Part shown: in pieces, positions 42,829 through 52,307 of the stretch | Position numbering within the stretch: position 1 is the first letter of the stretch | How the letters are laid out: every line of letters starts with the position of its first letter | DNA from: Aestuariivivens marinum | GTDB lineage: Bacteria > Bacteroidota > Bacteroidia > Flavobacteriales > Flavobacteriaceae | Direction of reading: 5' to 3' | Assembly: GCF_022662175.1 (NCBI RefSeq) | Contig: NZ_JAKMCR010000001.1 | Span: 1,054,001-1,118,000 of the forward strand | Length of the DNA: 64,000 bases | The notes under the pieces: generated by a model | Databases searched by the model: none | Told to the model about the DNA's origin: nothing | What the model saw: only the letters and a program-made list of their open reading frames with translations | Program-made: the position numbers and the translations under genes

Positions 42829-43842
42829 ATGGAAACTACAATAGAAAAAAAATATACTTACAAGGATTTTGAAAGTGATCAGGAAGTAAGATGGTGCCCG
42901 GGTTGTGATGACTATGTTATTTTAAGATCTATGCAAAAAGCATTACCAGAAATGGGAGTTAAAAGAGAAGACGTGGTTTTTATTTCTGGTATAGGATGTT
43001 CTTCACGTTTCCCATATTACATGAATACTTATGGAATGCACGGAATTCATGGTAGGGCCCCAGCCATAGCTACTGGTGTAAAATTGGCAAATCCTAATTT
43101 GAGTGTTTGGGTCATTACAGGCGACGGTGATTCAATGGCTATAGGTGGGAACCATTTTATTCATGTACTACGTAGAAATATCGATTTAAATATAGTAATG
43201 TTCAATAATGAAATATACGGTTTGACTAAAGGTCAATTTTCACCAACTTCATTATTGGGACAAAAAACTAAATCGTCACCATATGGAAATACACAGCCTC
43301 CTTTTTCAGCTGGTGAATTGGCTATAGGGTCTCAAGCAAGATTTTTTGCAAGAGTAGGAGGAAACACACCTAAAGAAATGACCCAGATTTTTATAGAAAC
43401 TGTAAAATTTAAAGGCACTTCTTTAATTGAAGTCATGCAAAACTGTCCAATTTTTAATGATGGAGCTTATGATGAGTTCACAAATAAAGAAGTAAGAGAG
43501 GATAGACAATTATTTGTTGAGCATGGTAAACCCATGATCTTTGGTAAACAACGTAACAAGGGATTAATACTCAAAGGTCTTAAATTGGAAGTAGTCACAA
43601 TTGGTGAAAATGGAATAAAGGAAGAAGATATTTTAATTCATAATGCTAAAGAAGAGGATCCAACATTACATCAAATGTTGGTGAGATCAAAATATCCTTT
43701 AGTAACTGGAATTATAAGAAGCTTTGAGGAAATGACCTTTGTAGTTAGAGAAGATGAACAAACTGCTAAAGTAAAGGCAAATTCAAAATTTAGAAAAACA
43801 GATGATCTGTTCTTTTCTGGAGATGTGTATCAAGTTATTTAA
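42829..43842 (+). CDS. korB: 2-oxoacid:ferredoxin oxidoreductase, beta subunit (KorB type)
   Basis: 337 residues. TPP diphosphate-binding and [4Fe-4S] subunit. Cluster cysteines are visible in RWCPGCDDYVIL and in GIGCSSRFPYY, with a third in MQNCPIF. The TPP motif is ITGDGDSMAIGGNHF with MFNNEIYGLTKGQFSPTS. It forms the catalytic partner of the KorA protein. It ends 13 bases before nuoA, so its product and complex I should be made together. No separate delta ferredoxin subunit gene is in the cluster, which means an outside ferredoxin must take the electrons. Confidence 0.94.
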   Translation: METTIEKKYTYKDFESDQEVRWCPGCDDYVILRSMQKALPEMGVKREDVVFISGIGCSSRFPYYMNTYGMHGIHGRAPAIATGVKLANPNLSVWVITGDGDSMAIGGNHFIHVLRRNIDLNIVMFNNEIYGLTKGQFSPTSLLGQKTKSSPYGNTQPPFSAGELAIGSQARFFARVGGNTPKEMTQIFIETVKFKGTSLIEVMQNCPIFNDGAYDEFTNKEVREDRQLFVEHGKPMIFGKQRNKGLILKGLKLEVVTIGENGIKEEDILIHNAKEEDPTLHQMLVRSKYPLVTGIIRSFEEMTFVVREDEQTAKVKANSKFRKTDDLFFSGDVYQVI

Positions 43843-43855
43843 TTAAAATATAATT

Positions 43856-44206
43856 ATGGGTTCAGAAGCCATTATCGTTTTTTTTCTAGCTGGAGTAGTT
43901 CTGGTTGCTGGTGCAAATTTTTTATCGAATTTAATTTCTCCAAAATCTGATAATCCACAAAAAAGAGAACCTTATGAAAGTGGAATGGTAACCAAAGGGC
44001 CAACTTGGGTCCAATTTAAAGTAGGGTATTACCTTTTTGCTATTTTATTTTTAGTATTTGATGTTGAGGTTGCCTTTTTGGTGCCTTGGGCTGTTGTGTT
44101 TAAGGATATAGGGAGTGTAGCTTTTATTGAAATACTAATATTTTTAATAATCTTAGGTTTAGGTCTGTTGTACGCATGGAAAAAAGGAGCTTTAAAATGG
44201 GAGTAG
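43856..44206 (+). CDS. nuoA: NADH-quinone oxidoreductase subunit A
   Basis: 116 residues with three membrane helices (about 5-25, 60-85 and 88-110). The loop between the first two has the NuoA signature KREPYESGM, and [21 protein letters not shown] follows in the second helix. It is a small membrane subunit at the junction with the quinone-binding arm. It ends overlapping the nuoB start by ten bases. Confidence 0.95.
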   Translation: MGSEAIIVFFLAGVVLVAGANFLSNLISPKSDNPQKREPYESGMVTKGPTWVQFKVGYYLFAILFLVFDVEVAFLVPWAVVFKDIGSVAFIEILIFLIILGLGLLYAWKKGALKWE

Positions 44207-44766
44207 ACAATACATATAAAATGCCGGAAGATTTTCCGGGAAAAGTAATTGAAGCAGGAAATGGGGCTAATATAGTAGTGACTCAATTGGATAAAATTAT
44301 CAATTGGGGGCGTTCCAATTCACTATGGTCATTGTATTTTGGAACAAGCTGTTGTGCTATTGAAATGATGCAAACAGGTGCAGCAAGACACGATTATTCA
44401 CGATTTGGGTTTGAAGTGGCAAGACCTTCTCCAAGACAAGCAGATTTAATCATTATTGCTGGTACCATTGTTAATAAAATGGCTCCAGTATTACGACGTC
44501 TTTACGATCAAATGGCTGAACCAAAATATGTCATAGCTATGGGAGCTTGTGCCATTTCCGGTGGGCCGTTTTTTTACAACACCTATTCTGTTGTAAAAGG
44601 TGCTGATCATGTGATTCCAGTCGATGTTTATGTTCCTGGATGCCCACCGAGACCGGAAGCATTATTGGAAGGAATGCTTATGTTGCAGGATAAGATACGA
44701 ACTGAAAATATGAAGAAAAAAGTCAATCCTATAGAAGGTTTTGACGAAGGATTTTATAAAAAATGA
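44197..44766 (+). CDS. nuoB: NADH-quinone oxidoreductase subunit B
   Basis: About 189 residues. This subunit holds the terminal [4Fe-4S] cluster N2. All four ligands are present: C52 and C53 ([12 protein letters not shown]), C118 ([12 protein letters not shown]) and C149 ([15 protein letters not shown]). The quinone/N2 pocket sequence [18 protein letters not shown] is intact. I chose ATG at 44197, inside the nuoA end, because it has a clear AAAGGAG upstream; an in-frame ATG at 44176 would add seven residues. Intact cluster ligands argue for an active quinone-reducing core. Confidence 0.95.
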   Translation: MGVDNTYKMPEDFPGKVIEAGNGANIVVTQLDKIINWGRSNSLWSLYFGTSCCAIEMMQTGAARHDYSRFGFEVARPSPRQADLIIIAGTIVNKMAPVLRRLYDQMAEPKYVIAMGACAISGGPFFYNTYSVVKGADHVIPVDVYVPGCPPRPEALLEGMLMLQDKIRTENMKKKVNPIEGFDEGFYKK

Positions 44767-45329
44767 TGACAAACCAAGAACTACAAAATCTAATAGGAAG
44801 TTGGTTTCCTAACCCTGAAGCCACAGAAGTAACTTCTGAAACTAAAGAGAATCCAGAAGTTACAGAACAAACAGAAGCACAATCCAAACCTTCTCAACCA
44901 ATAAACAAAAGCCTTTTGGAATTTACTGATGAAGGTTCTGAATTCCTAAATATCACAGTACAACCCGAACACCTTTATAGATTAATGGGGCAATTAAGAA
45001 GTAATGAGCAAACATGCTTTGATTATTTGTTCTGTTTAACAGGTATGGATTGGGAACCAGAACTTGGGGTTGTTTACCATTTAGAATCAACCGTAAACAG
45101 ACATGCTATTGTGGTAAAAGTTAAGACATCAGACAGAGAAAACCCAAACTTTGATTCTGTTTGGGATATCTGGAGAACTGCCGAATTTCATGAACGCGAA
45201 GTGTTTGATTTTTTTGGAATTAAATTCAATAATCATCCCAATTTAAAACGTCTTTTCTTGACAGAAAACTGGGAAGGTTTTCCATTAAGGAAAGATTATG
45301 TAGATGATGTTAACATGGTTATAATGTAA
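44763..45329 (+). CDS. nuoC: NADH-quinone oxidoreductase subunit C
   Basis: 188 residues. The 30-kDa-subunit core is at about 60-185: the end shows [30 protein letters not shown] and GFPLRKDY, the family signature. Residues about 15-52 are a low-complexity acidic stretch ([20 protein letters not shown]) that looks disordered. NuoC is separate from NuoD, not fused as in E. coli. It starts within the nuoB stop codon. Confidence 0.93.
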   Translation: MMTNQELQNLIGSWFPNPEATEVTSETKENPEVTEQTEAQSKPSQPINKSLLEFTDEGSEFLNITVQPEHLYRLMGQLRSNEQTCFDYLFCLTGMDWEPELGVVYHLESTVNRHAIVVKVKTSDRENPNFDSVWDIWRTAEFHEREVFDFFGIKFNNHPNLKRLFLTENWEGFPLRKDYVDDVNMVIM

Positions 45330-45332
45330 GCT

Positions 45333-46457
45333 ATGAAAGAATTTATCGAAATAGACAAAGACTTTAAAACTGAGCCATATCAAATCAATATGGGGCCTCA
45401 GCATCCAGCAACCCATGGAGTTTTAAACCTTTTGTTGACCATTGATGGAGAAATTATTAAAAAAGTAGAACCAGATCTTGGGTATATTCATCGTTCAATT
45501 GAAAAAATGTGCGAGCGTGACAGCTATCAACAAATAGTACATTTAACTGATCGAATGGATTATCTGTCTGCAAACATTAATAACGAAGCCGTTTGTTTGA
45601 CTGTAGAAAAAGCTTTGCAACTAGAAATACCTGATCGAGTTAAAGTGATCAGAACCATTATTGGAGAGCTTACTAGAATTTCATCGCACTGTTTGTGGTG
45701 GGGTGTTATGGGAATGGATGTTGGAGCTTTGACGACCTATTTTTATGGCTTTAGGGATAGAGAGATGCTCAATGATATTTTTGAAGAAACTTGTGGTGCA
45801 AGATTGACCATGAATTATAACGTTCCTGGTGGATTGATGTACGATATCCATCCAAACTTTGTTGGTAGAGTTAAAAAATTTATTGACCACTTTAAAACTA
45901 AAATTCCAGAATATGACAGACTTTTATCTGAAAACGTCATCTTCCAAAAGCGAACAAAGGGTGTAGGGATTTTATCTAAAGAAGATGCTATTTCATTTGG
46001 AGTTTCAGGTCCTGTTGGTCGTGCTTCAGGTTATTCTTGTGATGTTAGAAAGTATCATCCTTATAGTGCTTTTGACAGAGTAGATTTCAATGAAGTTTTA
46101 AGAACTGAAGGCGACACTTTTGCTCGTTATCAAGTAAGGATTCAAGAATTATGGGAGTCGTTATATGTGGTTGAACAGTTAATCGACAATATTCCTGAAG
46201 GGGAGTATAGGGTAAAGACAAATGCGGTTATCAAATTACCAAAAGGGGAGTTTTATCAAAAAGTAGAAACGGCTCGAGGTGAACTTGGAGTCTATATTAT
46301 AAGTACAGGAACCAAAAATCCTTACCGTTTAAAATTCCGTTCACCAGGATTTTCAAATTTATCAGCTTTAAATCATATGGCTGTTGGAAGCAAAATAGGA
46401 GATTTGGTAGCGATTATGGCAACATTGGATTTAGTGATACCAGATATAGATCGATAA
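45333..46457 (+). CDS. nuoD: NADH-quinone oxidoreductase subunit D
   Basis: 374 residues. It forms the quinone-binding pocket with NuoB. The quinone-site histidine loop is GPQHPATHGVLNLLL near residue 22, and the tyrosine is in LTDRMDYLSA near residue 73. The C-terminal part ends LDLVIPDIDR, as in complete NuoD. All sites expected for quinone reduction are retained. The next gene, 12 bases on, is nuoH. In a 14-gene operon nuoE, nuoF and nuoG would stand here. Confidence 0.96.
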   Translation: MKEFIEIDKDFKTEPYQINMGPQHPATHGVLNLLLTIDGEIIKKVEPDLGYIHRSIEKMCERDSYQQIVHLTDRMDYLSANINNEAVCLTVEKALQLEIPDRVKVIRTIIGELTRISSHCLWWGVMGMDVGALTTYFYGFRDREMLNDIFEETCGARLTMNYNVPGGLMYDIHPNFVGRVKKFIDHFKTKIPEYDRLLSENVIFQKRTKGVGILSKEDAISFGVSGPVGRASGYSCDVRKYHPYSAFDRVDFNEVLRTEGDTFARYQVRIQELWESLYVVEQLIDNIPEGEYRVKTNAVIKLPKGEFYQKVETARGELGVYIISTGTKNPYRLKFRSPGFSNLSALNHMAVGSKIGDLVAIMATLDLVIPDIDR

Positions 46458-46469
46458 TATTATTTAACC

Positions 46470-47528
46470 ATGACAAGTATTATTAACAGTAGTTACTTTT
46501 TGATTTTAAGCACCACAGCTAAAGAGTCTTTGAGTATTTTAGAGATTCTATTGATAGCTTTAGGGTATTTGACATTTTTTGCTGTAGCAGGCTTATTTTT
46601 AGTTTTATTGGAACGTCGAGTAGCAGCATGGTTTCAATTGAGGATTGGTCCAAACAGAGTAGGTTACCAAGGACTTCTGCAAACTATGGCAGATGCCTTG
46701 AAATTGGTTTCAAAAGAATTGACGGGTACTATAAAAGCTGATAAATTACTTTATAATTTGGCACCTTATTTTGTCATTATTACAGCATTAATGAGTTTGG
46801 CGGTTTTCCCATTTTCTAAACAGATTCAAGCCTTCGATATTAATATTGGAATATTCTTTTTAATAGCTGTTTCTTCCATTGGTGTAATTGGTATTTTGTT
46901 GGGTGGATGGGCAAGTAACAATAAGTTTGCTCTAATTGGTGCCATGCGTAGTGGTGTGCAAACCATAAGCTATGAACTTTCAGTTGGGTTGTCCCTTTTA
47001 ACGATGATATTAATTACCGGGTCTTTACAATTGTCCGAAATTGTTGAGGTACAAAGACAAGGCGGTTGGTTGATTCTACAAGGTCACATACCAGCAATTA
47101 TAGCATTTATGGTATATATGATTGCAGGAACAGCAGAAACCAATAGGGCGCCTTTTGATTTGGTGGAAGCTGAATCTGAATTGGGAGCTGGATTCCACAC
47201 GGAATATTCTGGAATGAAATTCGCTTATTTCTTTTTAGCTGAATTTATAAACATGTTCATTATAGCATCTATTGCAACAACTGTTTTTTTTGGAGCTTGG
47301 TTGTCACCATTCGGAATTACAGAATCAATTCCATGGTTGGGTGTGTTTTGGTTTTTAGCAAAAGCAATGGTTTTGGTATTCTTAATGATGTGGTTTAGAT
47401 GGACATTCCCTAGGCTAAGAGTAGACCAATTGCTTACATTGGAATGGAAATATTTGTTACCAATAAATCTTGTAAATATTGTGATTATGGCATTGATTGT
47501 TTGGCTTAACTTAACAATTAAGTTTTAA
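46470..47528 (+). CDS. nuoH: NADH-quinone oxidoreductase subunit H
   Basis: 352 residues with about eight membrane helices. Conserved segments are ERRVAAWFQLRIGPNRVG, LLQTMADALKL, and NRAPFDLVEAESELGAGFHT with the acidic residues of the quinone/proton route. NuoH links the quinone pocket to the proton-pumping membrane arm. Its position directly after nuoD, with no room for the NADH module genes, is the key observation for this operon. Confidence 0.96.
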   Translation: MTSIINSSYFLILSTTAKESLSILEILLIALGYLTFFAVAGLFLVLLERRVAAWFQLRIGPNRVGYQGLLQTMADALKLVSKELTGTIKADKLLYNLAPYFVIITALMSLAVFPFSKQIQAFDINIGIFFLIAVSSIGVIGILLGGWASNNKFALIGAMRSGVQTISYELSVGLSLLTMILITGSLQLSEIVEVQRQGGWLILQGHIPAIIAFMVYMIAGTAETNRAPFDLVEAESELGAGFHTEYSGMKFAYFFLAEFINMFIIASIATTVFFGAWLSPFGITESIPWLGVFWFLAKAMVLVFLMMWFRWTFPRLRVDQLLTLEWKYLLPINLVNIVIMALIVWLNLTIKF

Positions 47529-47531
47529 AGT

Positions 47532-48008
47532 ATGAGTTATTTTTCAGATATATATAAGGGCGTGAAAACCCTGTTAACAGGAATGAGTGTTACCGGAAAA
47601 TATTTTCTACACTCAAGAAAAGGAGCCATCACACAACAATATCCAGACAACAGAGCAACCTTAAAAATGTTCGATCGTTTTCGCGGTGAGGTTATTATGC
47701 CACATGACGATAACAATCAGCATAGATGCACGGGTTGCCAAAAGTGTGAAATTGCTTGTCCAAATGGAACTATTGAGATTGTTTGGGATAGGGGTATTGA
47801 TGAATATACAGGTAAAAACAAGAAGAAAATTGACAAGTTTGTTTATCATTTAAGTATGTGTACCATGTGTGGATTGTGTATTGATGCATGCCCAACCGAT
47901 GCCATCAAATGGGGCCAGAATTTTGAAAATTCGGTATATGATAGAACTAAGCTAACAAGAGTATTAAACAAACCGGGGTCAAGATTAGCTCCTGGAGTAG
48001 AAGAATAA
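47532..48008 (+). CDS. nuoI: NADH-quinone oxidoreductase subunit I
   Basis: 158 residues with two [4Fe-4S] cluster motifs: RCTGCQKCEIACPNGTIE (about 58-75) and CTMCGLCIDACPTDAIKW (about 114-131). The product forms clusters N6a and N6b, which carry electrons to N2. In an enzyme without NuoEFG, NuoI would be the place where ferredoxin docks, as proposed for chloroplast NDH-1 and related complexes. Its N-terminus is usual in length, with no obvious extra domain. Confidence 0.93.
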   Translation: MSYFSDIYKGVKTLLTGMSVTGKYFLHSRKGAITQQYPDNRATLKMFDRFRGEVIMPHDDNNQHRCTGCQKCEIACPNGTIEIVWDRGIDEYTGKNKKKIDKFVYHLSMCTMCGLCIDACPTDAIKWGQNFENSVYDRTKLTRVLNKPGSRLAPGVEE

Positions 48009-48012
48009 GAGT

Positions 48013-48537
48013 ATGGAAAAAATTATATTTTACATTTTGGCAGTAATGATGATTGTATTTGCAATTACCGCTGTAACCAGTAGAAAAATGCTTCGATCTG
48101 TGATTTATTTATTGTTTGTTCTTTGTGGAGTTGCAGGCATTTTCTTTTTAATAGATTATAATTTTCTTGCCGCAATTCAATTAACGGTTTACGCTGGAGG
48201 GATTATAGTACTTATCATTTTCTCAGTGCTTTTGGTTCATCATATCGAATTGAAATTGGACATGGCAAAACCAATTAGACAAATTATTACTGCAATAGGT
48301 TGTTTGATTGGTATAGGAGTGTTTTTGACAACCATATATTCTTATCCATTTAAAGTTGTTGAAAATTCAAACATAACCACTACAGCTCAAATAGGTTCAA
48401 AACTTTTAGGCTATGGTGAAGGAGGTTTTATTTTACCTTTTGAAGTCATAAGTGTGGTTTTATTGGCAGCTATGATAGGTGCAATTGTAATTGCTAAAGG
48501 AAAAAAATTATCAGATAAAAATGAAGAAACAATATGA
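48013..48537 (+). CDS. nuoJ: NADH-quinone oxidoreductase subunit J
   Basis: 174 residues with five membrane helices. The conserved region is NFLAAIQLTVYAGGIIVLIIF (about 50-70), with the pi-bulge-bearing helix. It is a membrane-arm subunit that helps couple electron transfer to pumping. It overlaps nuoK by four bases (ATGA). Confidence 0.94.
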   Translation: MEKIIFYILAVMMIVFAITAVTSRKMLRSVIYLLFVLCGVAGIFFLIDYNFLAAIQLTVYAGGIIVLIIFSVLLVHHIELKLDMAKPIRQIITAIGCLIGIGVFLTTIYSYPFKVVENSNITTTAQIGSKLLGYGEGGFILPFEVISVVLLAAMIGAIVIAKGKKLSDKNEETI

Positions 48538-48851
48538 TTGAAGGAATATCTATATATGAAATTTTAACCCTCACCACTATATTGTTTTTTGTTGGAGTGT
48601 ATGGGTTTTTGACTAGAAAAAATCTGATTTCAATTTTAATTTCTATTGAAATGATTTTAAATGCATCGGTTGTAAATTTTGTAGTAATCAACAAATATTT
48701 ATACCCAGATATGTTACAAGGCGTATTGTTTTCAATATTTATTATAGCTGTTGCAGCAGCAGAAACTGCTTTGGCAGTAGCTATTATAATTAATCTTTAC
48801 AGGCAGATAAGTTCTGTTGAGGTTAAGGACACTGAAGTCATGAAGTATTAA
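48534..48851 (+). CDS. nuoK: NADH-quinone oxidoreductase subunit K
   Basis: 105 residues with three membrane helices. The conserved glutamates are present: one in ILISIEMILNAS, one in AAAETALAVAII. The start region GVYGFLTRKNLISIL is typical. The subunit forms part of the proton path next to NuoJ. Confidence 0.95.
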   Translation: MIEGISIYEILTLTTILFFVGVYGFLTRKNLISILISIEMILNASVVNFVVINKYLYPDMLQGVLFSIFIIAVAAAETALAVAIIINLYRQISSVEVKDTEVMKY

Positions 48852-48860
48852 TTCTTAGAT

Positions 48861-50789
48861 ATGGACATTAGTTATATAATATTAGTTCCGTTTATTCCTT
48901 TAGCAGTATTTATATTGTTAGGGCTTTTTAATCAGAAAATAAAACCAGCTGTATCAGGATATATTGGCGTGCTTGGCCTTTTGGTATCTTCCTCTTTATC
49001 ATTTTATGCTGCTTATCAATACTTTTTTGTAAGTGGTAAAATGGATGGGGTTTACCAAACTTTTATTGAGAAAGCAGTATGGATGAAATTCACTGAAACC
49101 CTACAAATTGATATGGGAATACTTGTTGATCCAATTTCTGTGATGATGTTGGTGGTTGTATCAGTGGTTTCATTGATGGTTCACATTTACAGTCGAGGTT
49201 ACATGAAAGGAGATGATGGTTACACTAGGTTTTTTTCTTTCTTATCATTGTTTACCTTCTCAATGTATGGATTGGTTTTGGCAACAAATCTCTTTCAGAT
49301 ATACATATTTTGGGAATTGGTTGGAGTATCTTCGTTTTTGTTGATTGGGTATTACTATACCAAACCATCTGCAGTTGCTGCAGCAAAAAAAGCATTTATC
49401 GTAACACGTTTTGCAGATTTTGGTTTTCTTGTAGGAATTTTAATTGTAGGTTTTACAACTGGCACTTTTGATTTTGAAACCTTAAATGCTGTAAGCCCTG
49501 AAGGTGGAAGTTTACTTTTAAATTGGGCTTCTACATCCTTTATGGGATTGTCAGTTATTACTTGGGCCTTAATTTTAATTTTTATGGGCGGAGCTGGTAA
49601 ATCAGCCATGTTACCATTTCATATTTGGTTACCCGATGCTATGGAAGGGCCAACACCGGTTTCAGCATTGATACATGCAGCTACAATGGTTGTTGCCGGA
49701 GTATTTTTGGTAGCTAGATTGTTCCCAATGTTTTATTTTGTTGAAGATGGTTTTGCCCTTAACATTGTGGCTTATGTAGGAGCTATTTCTTCACTATTTG
49801 CTGCAATTATAGCCATAACACAAAACGATATTAAACGTGTCCTGGCTTTTTCTACCATGTCTCAATTGGGTTATATGATGTTAGCTCTTGGAGTTTCAGG
49901 TTACGAAGGGCATGAAGGGCTAGGTTATATGGCTTCCATGTTCCACTTGTTCACACATGCCATGTTTAAGGCACTTCTATTCCTTGGTGCTGGGTCTGTT
50001 ATTCATGCAGTTCACAGCAATTATTTAAAAGATATGGGTGGACTCAGAAAGTATATGCCAATTACCAATATTACGTTTTTAATTGCATCCTTAGCCATTG
50101 CAGGTGTTCCACCTTTTGCAGGATTCTGGAGTAAGGATGAAATTTTGGTAGCTGCCTTCGAAAATAACATACTTATATATTGTTCAAGTGTTTTTGTAGC
50201 TGGATTGACTGCTTTTTATATGTTTAGAATTTACTTCGGAATATTCTGGAGCAAAGAAAAAGCATATGATCATGCCCCAAAAGAATCTCCATTGTCAATG
50301 ACGTTTCCACTATTGTTTTTAGCTCTATTGAGTATTGTAGTAGGTTTTATCCCTTTCAGTGAATTTGTAACATCTGATAAGATAGGCTTTGAAGCACATT
50401 TAAATTATCCTTTAGCAGCCATTGCAACTACAGTTGGATTAATTGGAATTGTATTGGCCTGGGCTTTCTATAAAAAAGAAAACAGCTTATCAGATAAATA
50501 TGCAAATGCTTTTGGAGCTTTATACAGATGGGCTTATGATAAATTTTACTTTGATGAAATTTATTTGTTTATCACAAAAAACATCATTTTCAAATGGATC
50601 TCTGCGCCGTTTGCAAAATTCGACAGGAAATATGTTGACGGAACAATGGTTGGCATCGGTAATAAAACAGTTTGGACTTCAGAAAAAATAAAAGGTTTGC
50701 AATCTGGAAGGGTTCAGGATTATGCATTCTCATTTATAGCTGGAGCTGTTGTATTGGCATTGGTGTTTATTTATTTATGGACAAATTAA
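48861..50789 (+). CDS. nuoL: NADH-quinone oxidoreductase subunit L
   Basis: 642 residues with about 16 membrane helices, including a long C-terminal part that supplies the lateral helix along the membrane arm. It is an antiporter-like proton-pumping subunit. Conserved are FWELVGVSSFLLIGYYY (glutamate of helix 5), MGGAGKSAMLPFHIWLPDAMEGPTPVSALIHAATMV (channel lysine and histidines) and FSTMSQLGYMML. All pumping residues seen are intact, so the enzyme should conserve energy. Confidence 0.97.
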   Translation: MDISYIILVPFIPLAVFILLGLFNQKIKPAVSGYIGVLGLLVSSSLSFYAAYQYFFVSGKMDGVYQTFIEKAVWMKFTETLQIDMGILVDPISVMMLVVVSVVSLMVHIYSRGYMKGDDGYTRFFSFLSLFTFSMYGLVLATNLFQIYIFWELVGVSSFLLIGYYYTKPSAVAAAKKAFIVTRFADFGFLVGILIVGFTTGTFDFETLNAVSPEGGSLLLNWASTSFMGLSVITWALILIFMGGAGKSAMLPFHIWLPDAMEGPTPVSALIHAATMVVAGVFLVARLFPMFYFVEDGFALNIVAYVGAISSLFAAIIAITQNDIKRVLAFSTMSQLGYMMLALGVSGYEGHEGLGYMASMFHLFTHAMFKALLFLGAGSVIHAVHSNYLKDMGGLRKYMPITNITFLIASLAIAGVPPFAGFWSKDEILVAAFENNILIYCSSVFVAGLTAFYMFRIYFGIFWSKEKAYDHAPKESPLSMTFPLLFLALLSIVVGFIPFSEFVTSDKIGFEAHLNYPLAAIATTVGLIGIVLAWAFYKKENSLSDKYANAFGALYRWAYDKFYFDEIYLFITKNIIFKWISAPFAKFDRKYVDGTMVGIGNKTVWTSEKIKGLQSGRVQDYAFSFIAGAVVLALVFIYLWTN

Positions 50790-50798
50790 ACGAGTAAT

Positions 50799-52286
50799 AT
50801 GGATATTTTATCTCTTTTCATAATCGTACCGATACTAACTGTTGTCGCATTAGTATTTTCAAAAACTTTGGAACGCTCTCGAGTAATTGCTATGATTGGA
50901 AGTATCATTCAAGCGGCAATGGCAATTAATTTAGTATTTGCCTACCTAAAAGAACGTGCTGTAAATGATGACATCATGGTCTTTACTAAAGATGTTGTTT
51001 GGTTTAAAAACTTTAATATTCACTATAACATAGGAGTAGATGGTATTTCAGTCGCTCTTTTAGCATTGACAGCCATAGTTGTGTTAGCAGGTGTCTTTAT
51101 TTCATGGAAAATGAAAGAACTTCCCAAAGAGTTTTTCATTTCGCTTATCGTATTATCATTGGGAGTCTATGGTGTTTTTATATCCATTGATCTCTTCACA
51201 TTATTCGTATTTTTTGAAATAGCGGTAATACCAATGTATTTATTGATTGGTATTTGGGGATCTGGTCCGAGAGAATATTCGGCAATGAAATTAACGTTAA
51301 TGCTGATGGGTGCTTCAGCTATTTTGTTGGTTGGAATTTTAGGAATTTATTTTAATTCAAATGCAGATGGAGGGCCTCTAACATTTAATATATTGGATAT
51401 AGCCCAAGTTAATATACCAATTGCAGCTCAAAAACTATTCTTCCCATTGGTATTTGTTGGTTTTGCAGTTATTAGCGCCTTGTTCCCTTTCCATACTTGG
51501 TCACCTGATGGGCATGCTTCTGCACCAACAGCAGTTTCAATGTTGCATGCAGGTGTATTGATGAAATTGGGTGGTTATGGTGTATTTAGGGTTGCTATGT
51601 ATTTGTTACCAGCGGGTGCTTTACATTGGTCTTGGTTCTTTATTATTTTGGCAGCATTTGGAGTGGTTTATGGTGCTTTTGCAGCCATCAAGCAAACCGA
51701 TTTAAAATATATAAATGCTTATGCATCTGTGAGCCATTTAGGCTTGGTGTTGTTTGCTTTATTAACCCTTAATAAAATAGCTTGGAACGGTGCCATGATT
51801 CAGTCTTTGTCACATGGTTTGTTAACAGCCTTATTCTTTGCTCTTATTGGAATGATCTATGGCAGGACGCACACTAGAGATGTGGCTAAATTAGGAGGAA
51901 TGATGAAAATACTGCCATTTATTGGTGCTATTTATGTCATTACAGGATTAGCTTATTTAGGATTGCCAGGATTCAGTGGGTTTGTAGCAGAAATGAACAT
52001 TTTTGTTGGTGCTTTTCAACAGCCAGATATGTTTAATAGAATATTGACCATTATAGTAGTTTCATCTATTGTTGTGACAGCGGTATATATTCTAAGACTG
52101 GTAGGAAAAGTAATGATGGGTCCGTTATTGATAAATGAAGTCACAGATTTACCCAAGGCGACTTGGTATGAAAAAACAGGACTGTTGTTATTAATGATTC
52201 CTGTAATTGCAATTGGAGTAGTTCCTTTCTGGTTAAGCGATATCATTATGAAAAGTTTAGAACCATTTATTCAAGGGGTATTATAA
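50799..52286 (+). CDS. nuoM: NADH-quinone oxidoreductase subunit M
   Basis: 495 residues with about 14 membrane helices, the second antiporter-like pumping subunit. VFFEIAVIPMYLLIGIWG contains the helix-5 glutamate. FPFHTWSPDGHASAPTAVSMLHAGVLMKLGGYG carries the channel histidines and lysine, and SLSHGLLTALFFALIG follows. It starts ten bases after nuoL and is followed 21 bases later by nuoN. Confidence 0.97.
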   Translation: MDILSLFIIVPILTVVALVFSKTLERSRVIAMIGSIIQAAMAINLVFAYLKERAVNDDIMVFTKDVVWFKNFNIHYNIGVDGISVALLALTAIVVLAGVFISWKMKELPKEFFISLIVLSLGVYGVFISIDLFTLFVFFEIAVIPMYLLIGIWGSGPREYSAMKLTLMLMGASAILLVGILGIYFNSNADGGPLTFNILDIAQVNIPIAAQKLFFPLVFVGFAVISALFPFHTWSPDGHASAPTAVSMLHAGVLMKLGGYGVFRVAMYLLPAGALHWSWFFIILAAFGVVYGAFAAIKQTDLKYINAYASVSHLGLVLFALLTLNKIAWNGAMIQSLSHGLLTALFFALIGMIYGRTHTRDVAKLGGMMKILPFIGAIYVITGLAYLGLPGFSGFVAEMNIFVGAFQQPDMFNRILTIIVVSSIVVTAVYILRLVGKVMMGPLLINEVTDLPKATWYEKTGLLLLMIPVIAIGVVPFWLSDIIMKSLEPFIQGVL

Positions 52287-52307
52287 TATTAAAATATAAA
52301 ATTAAAC

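Noticed and set aside
46457-46470. Possible hidden nuoE, nuoF or nuoG remnant between nuoD and nuoH
   Set aside because: Only 12 bases separate the two genes, with no room for a remnant; no NuoE/F/G-like sequence was recognised elsewhere in the window.
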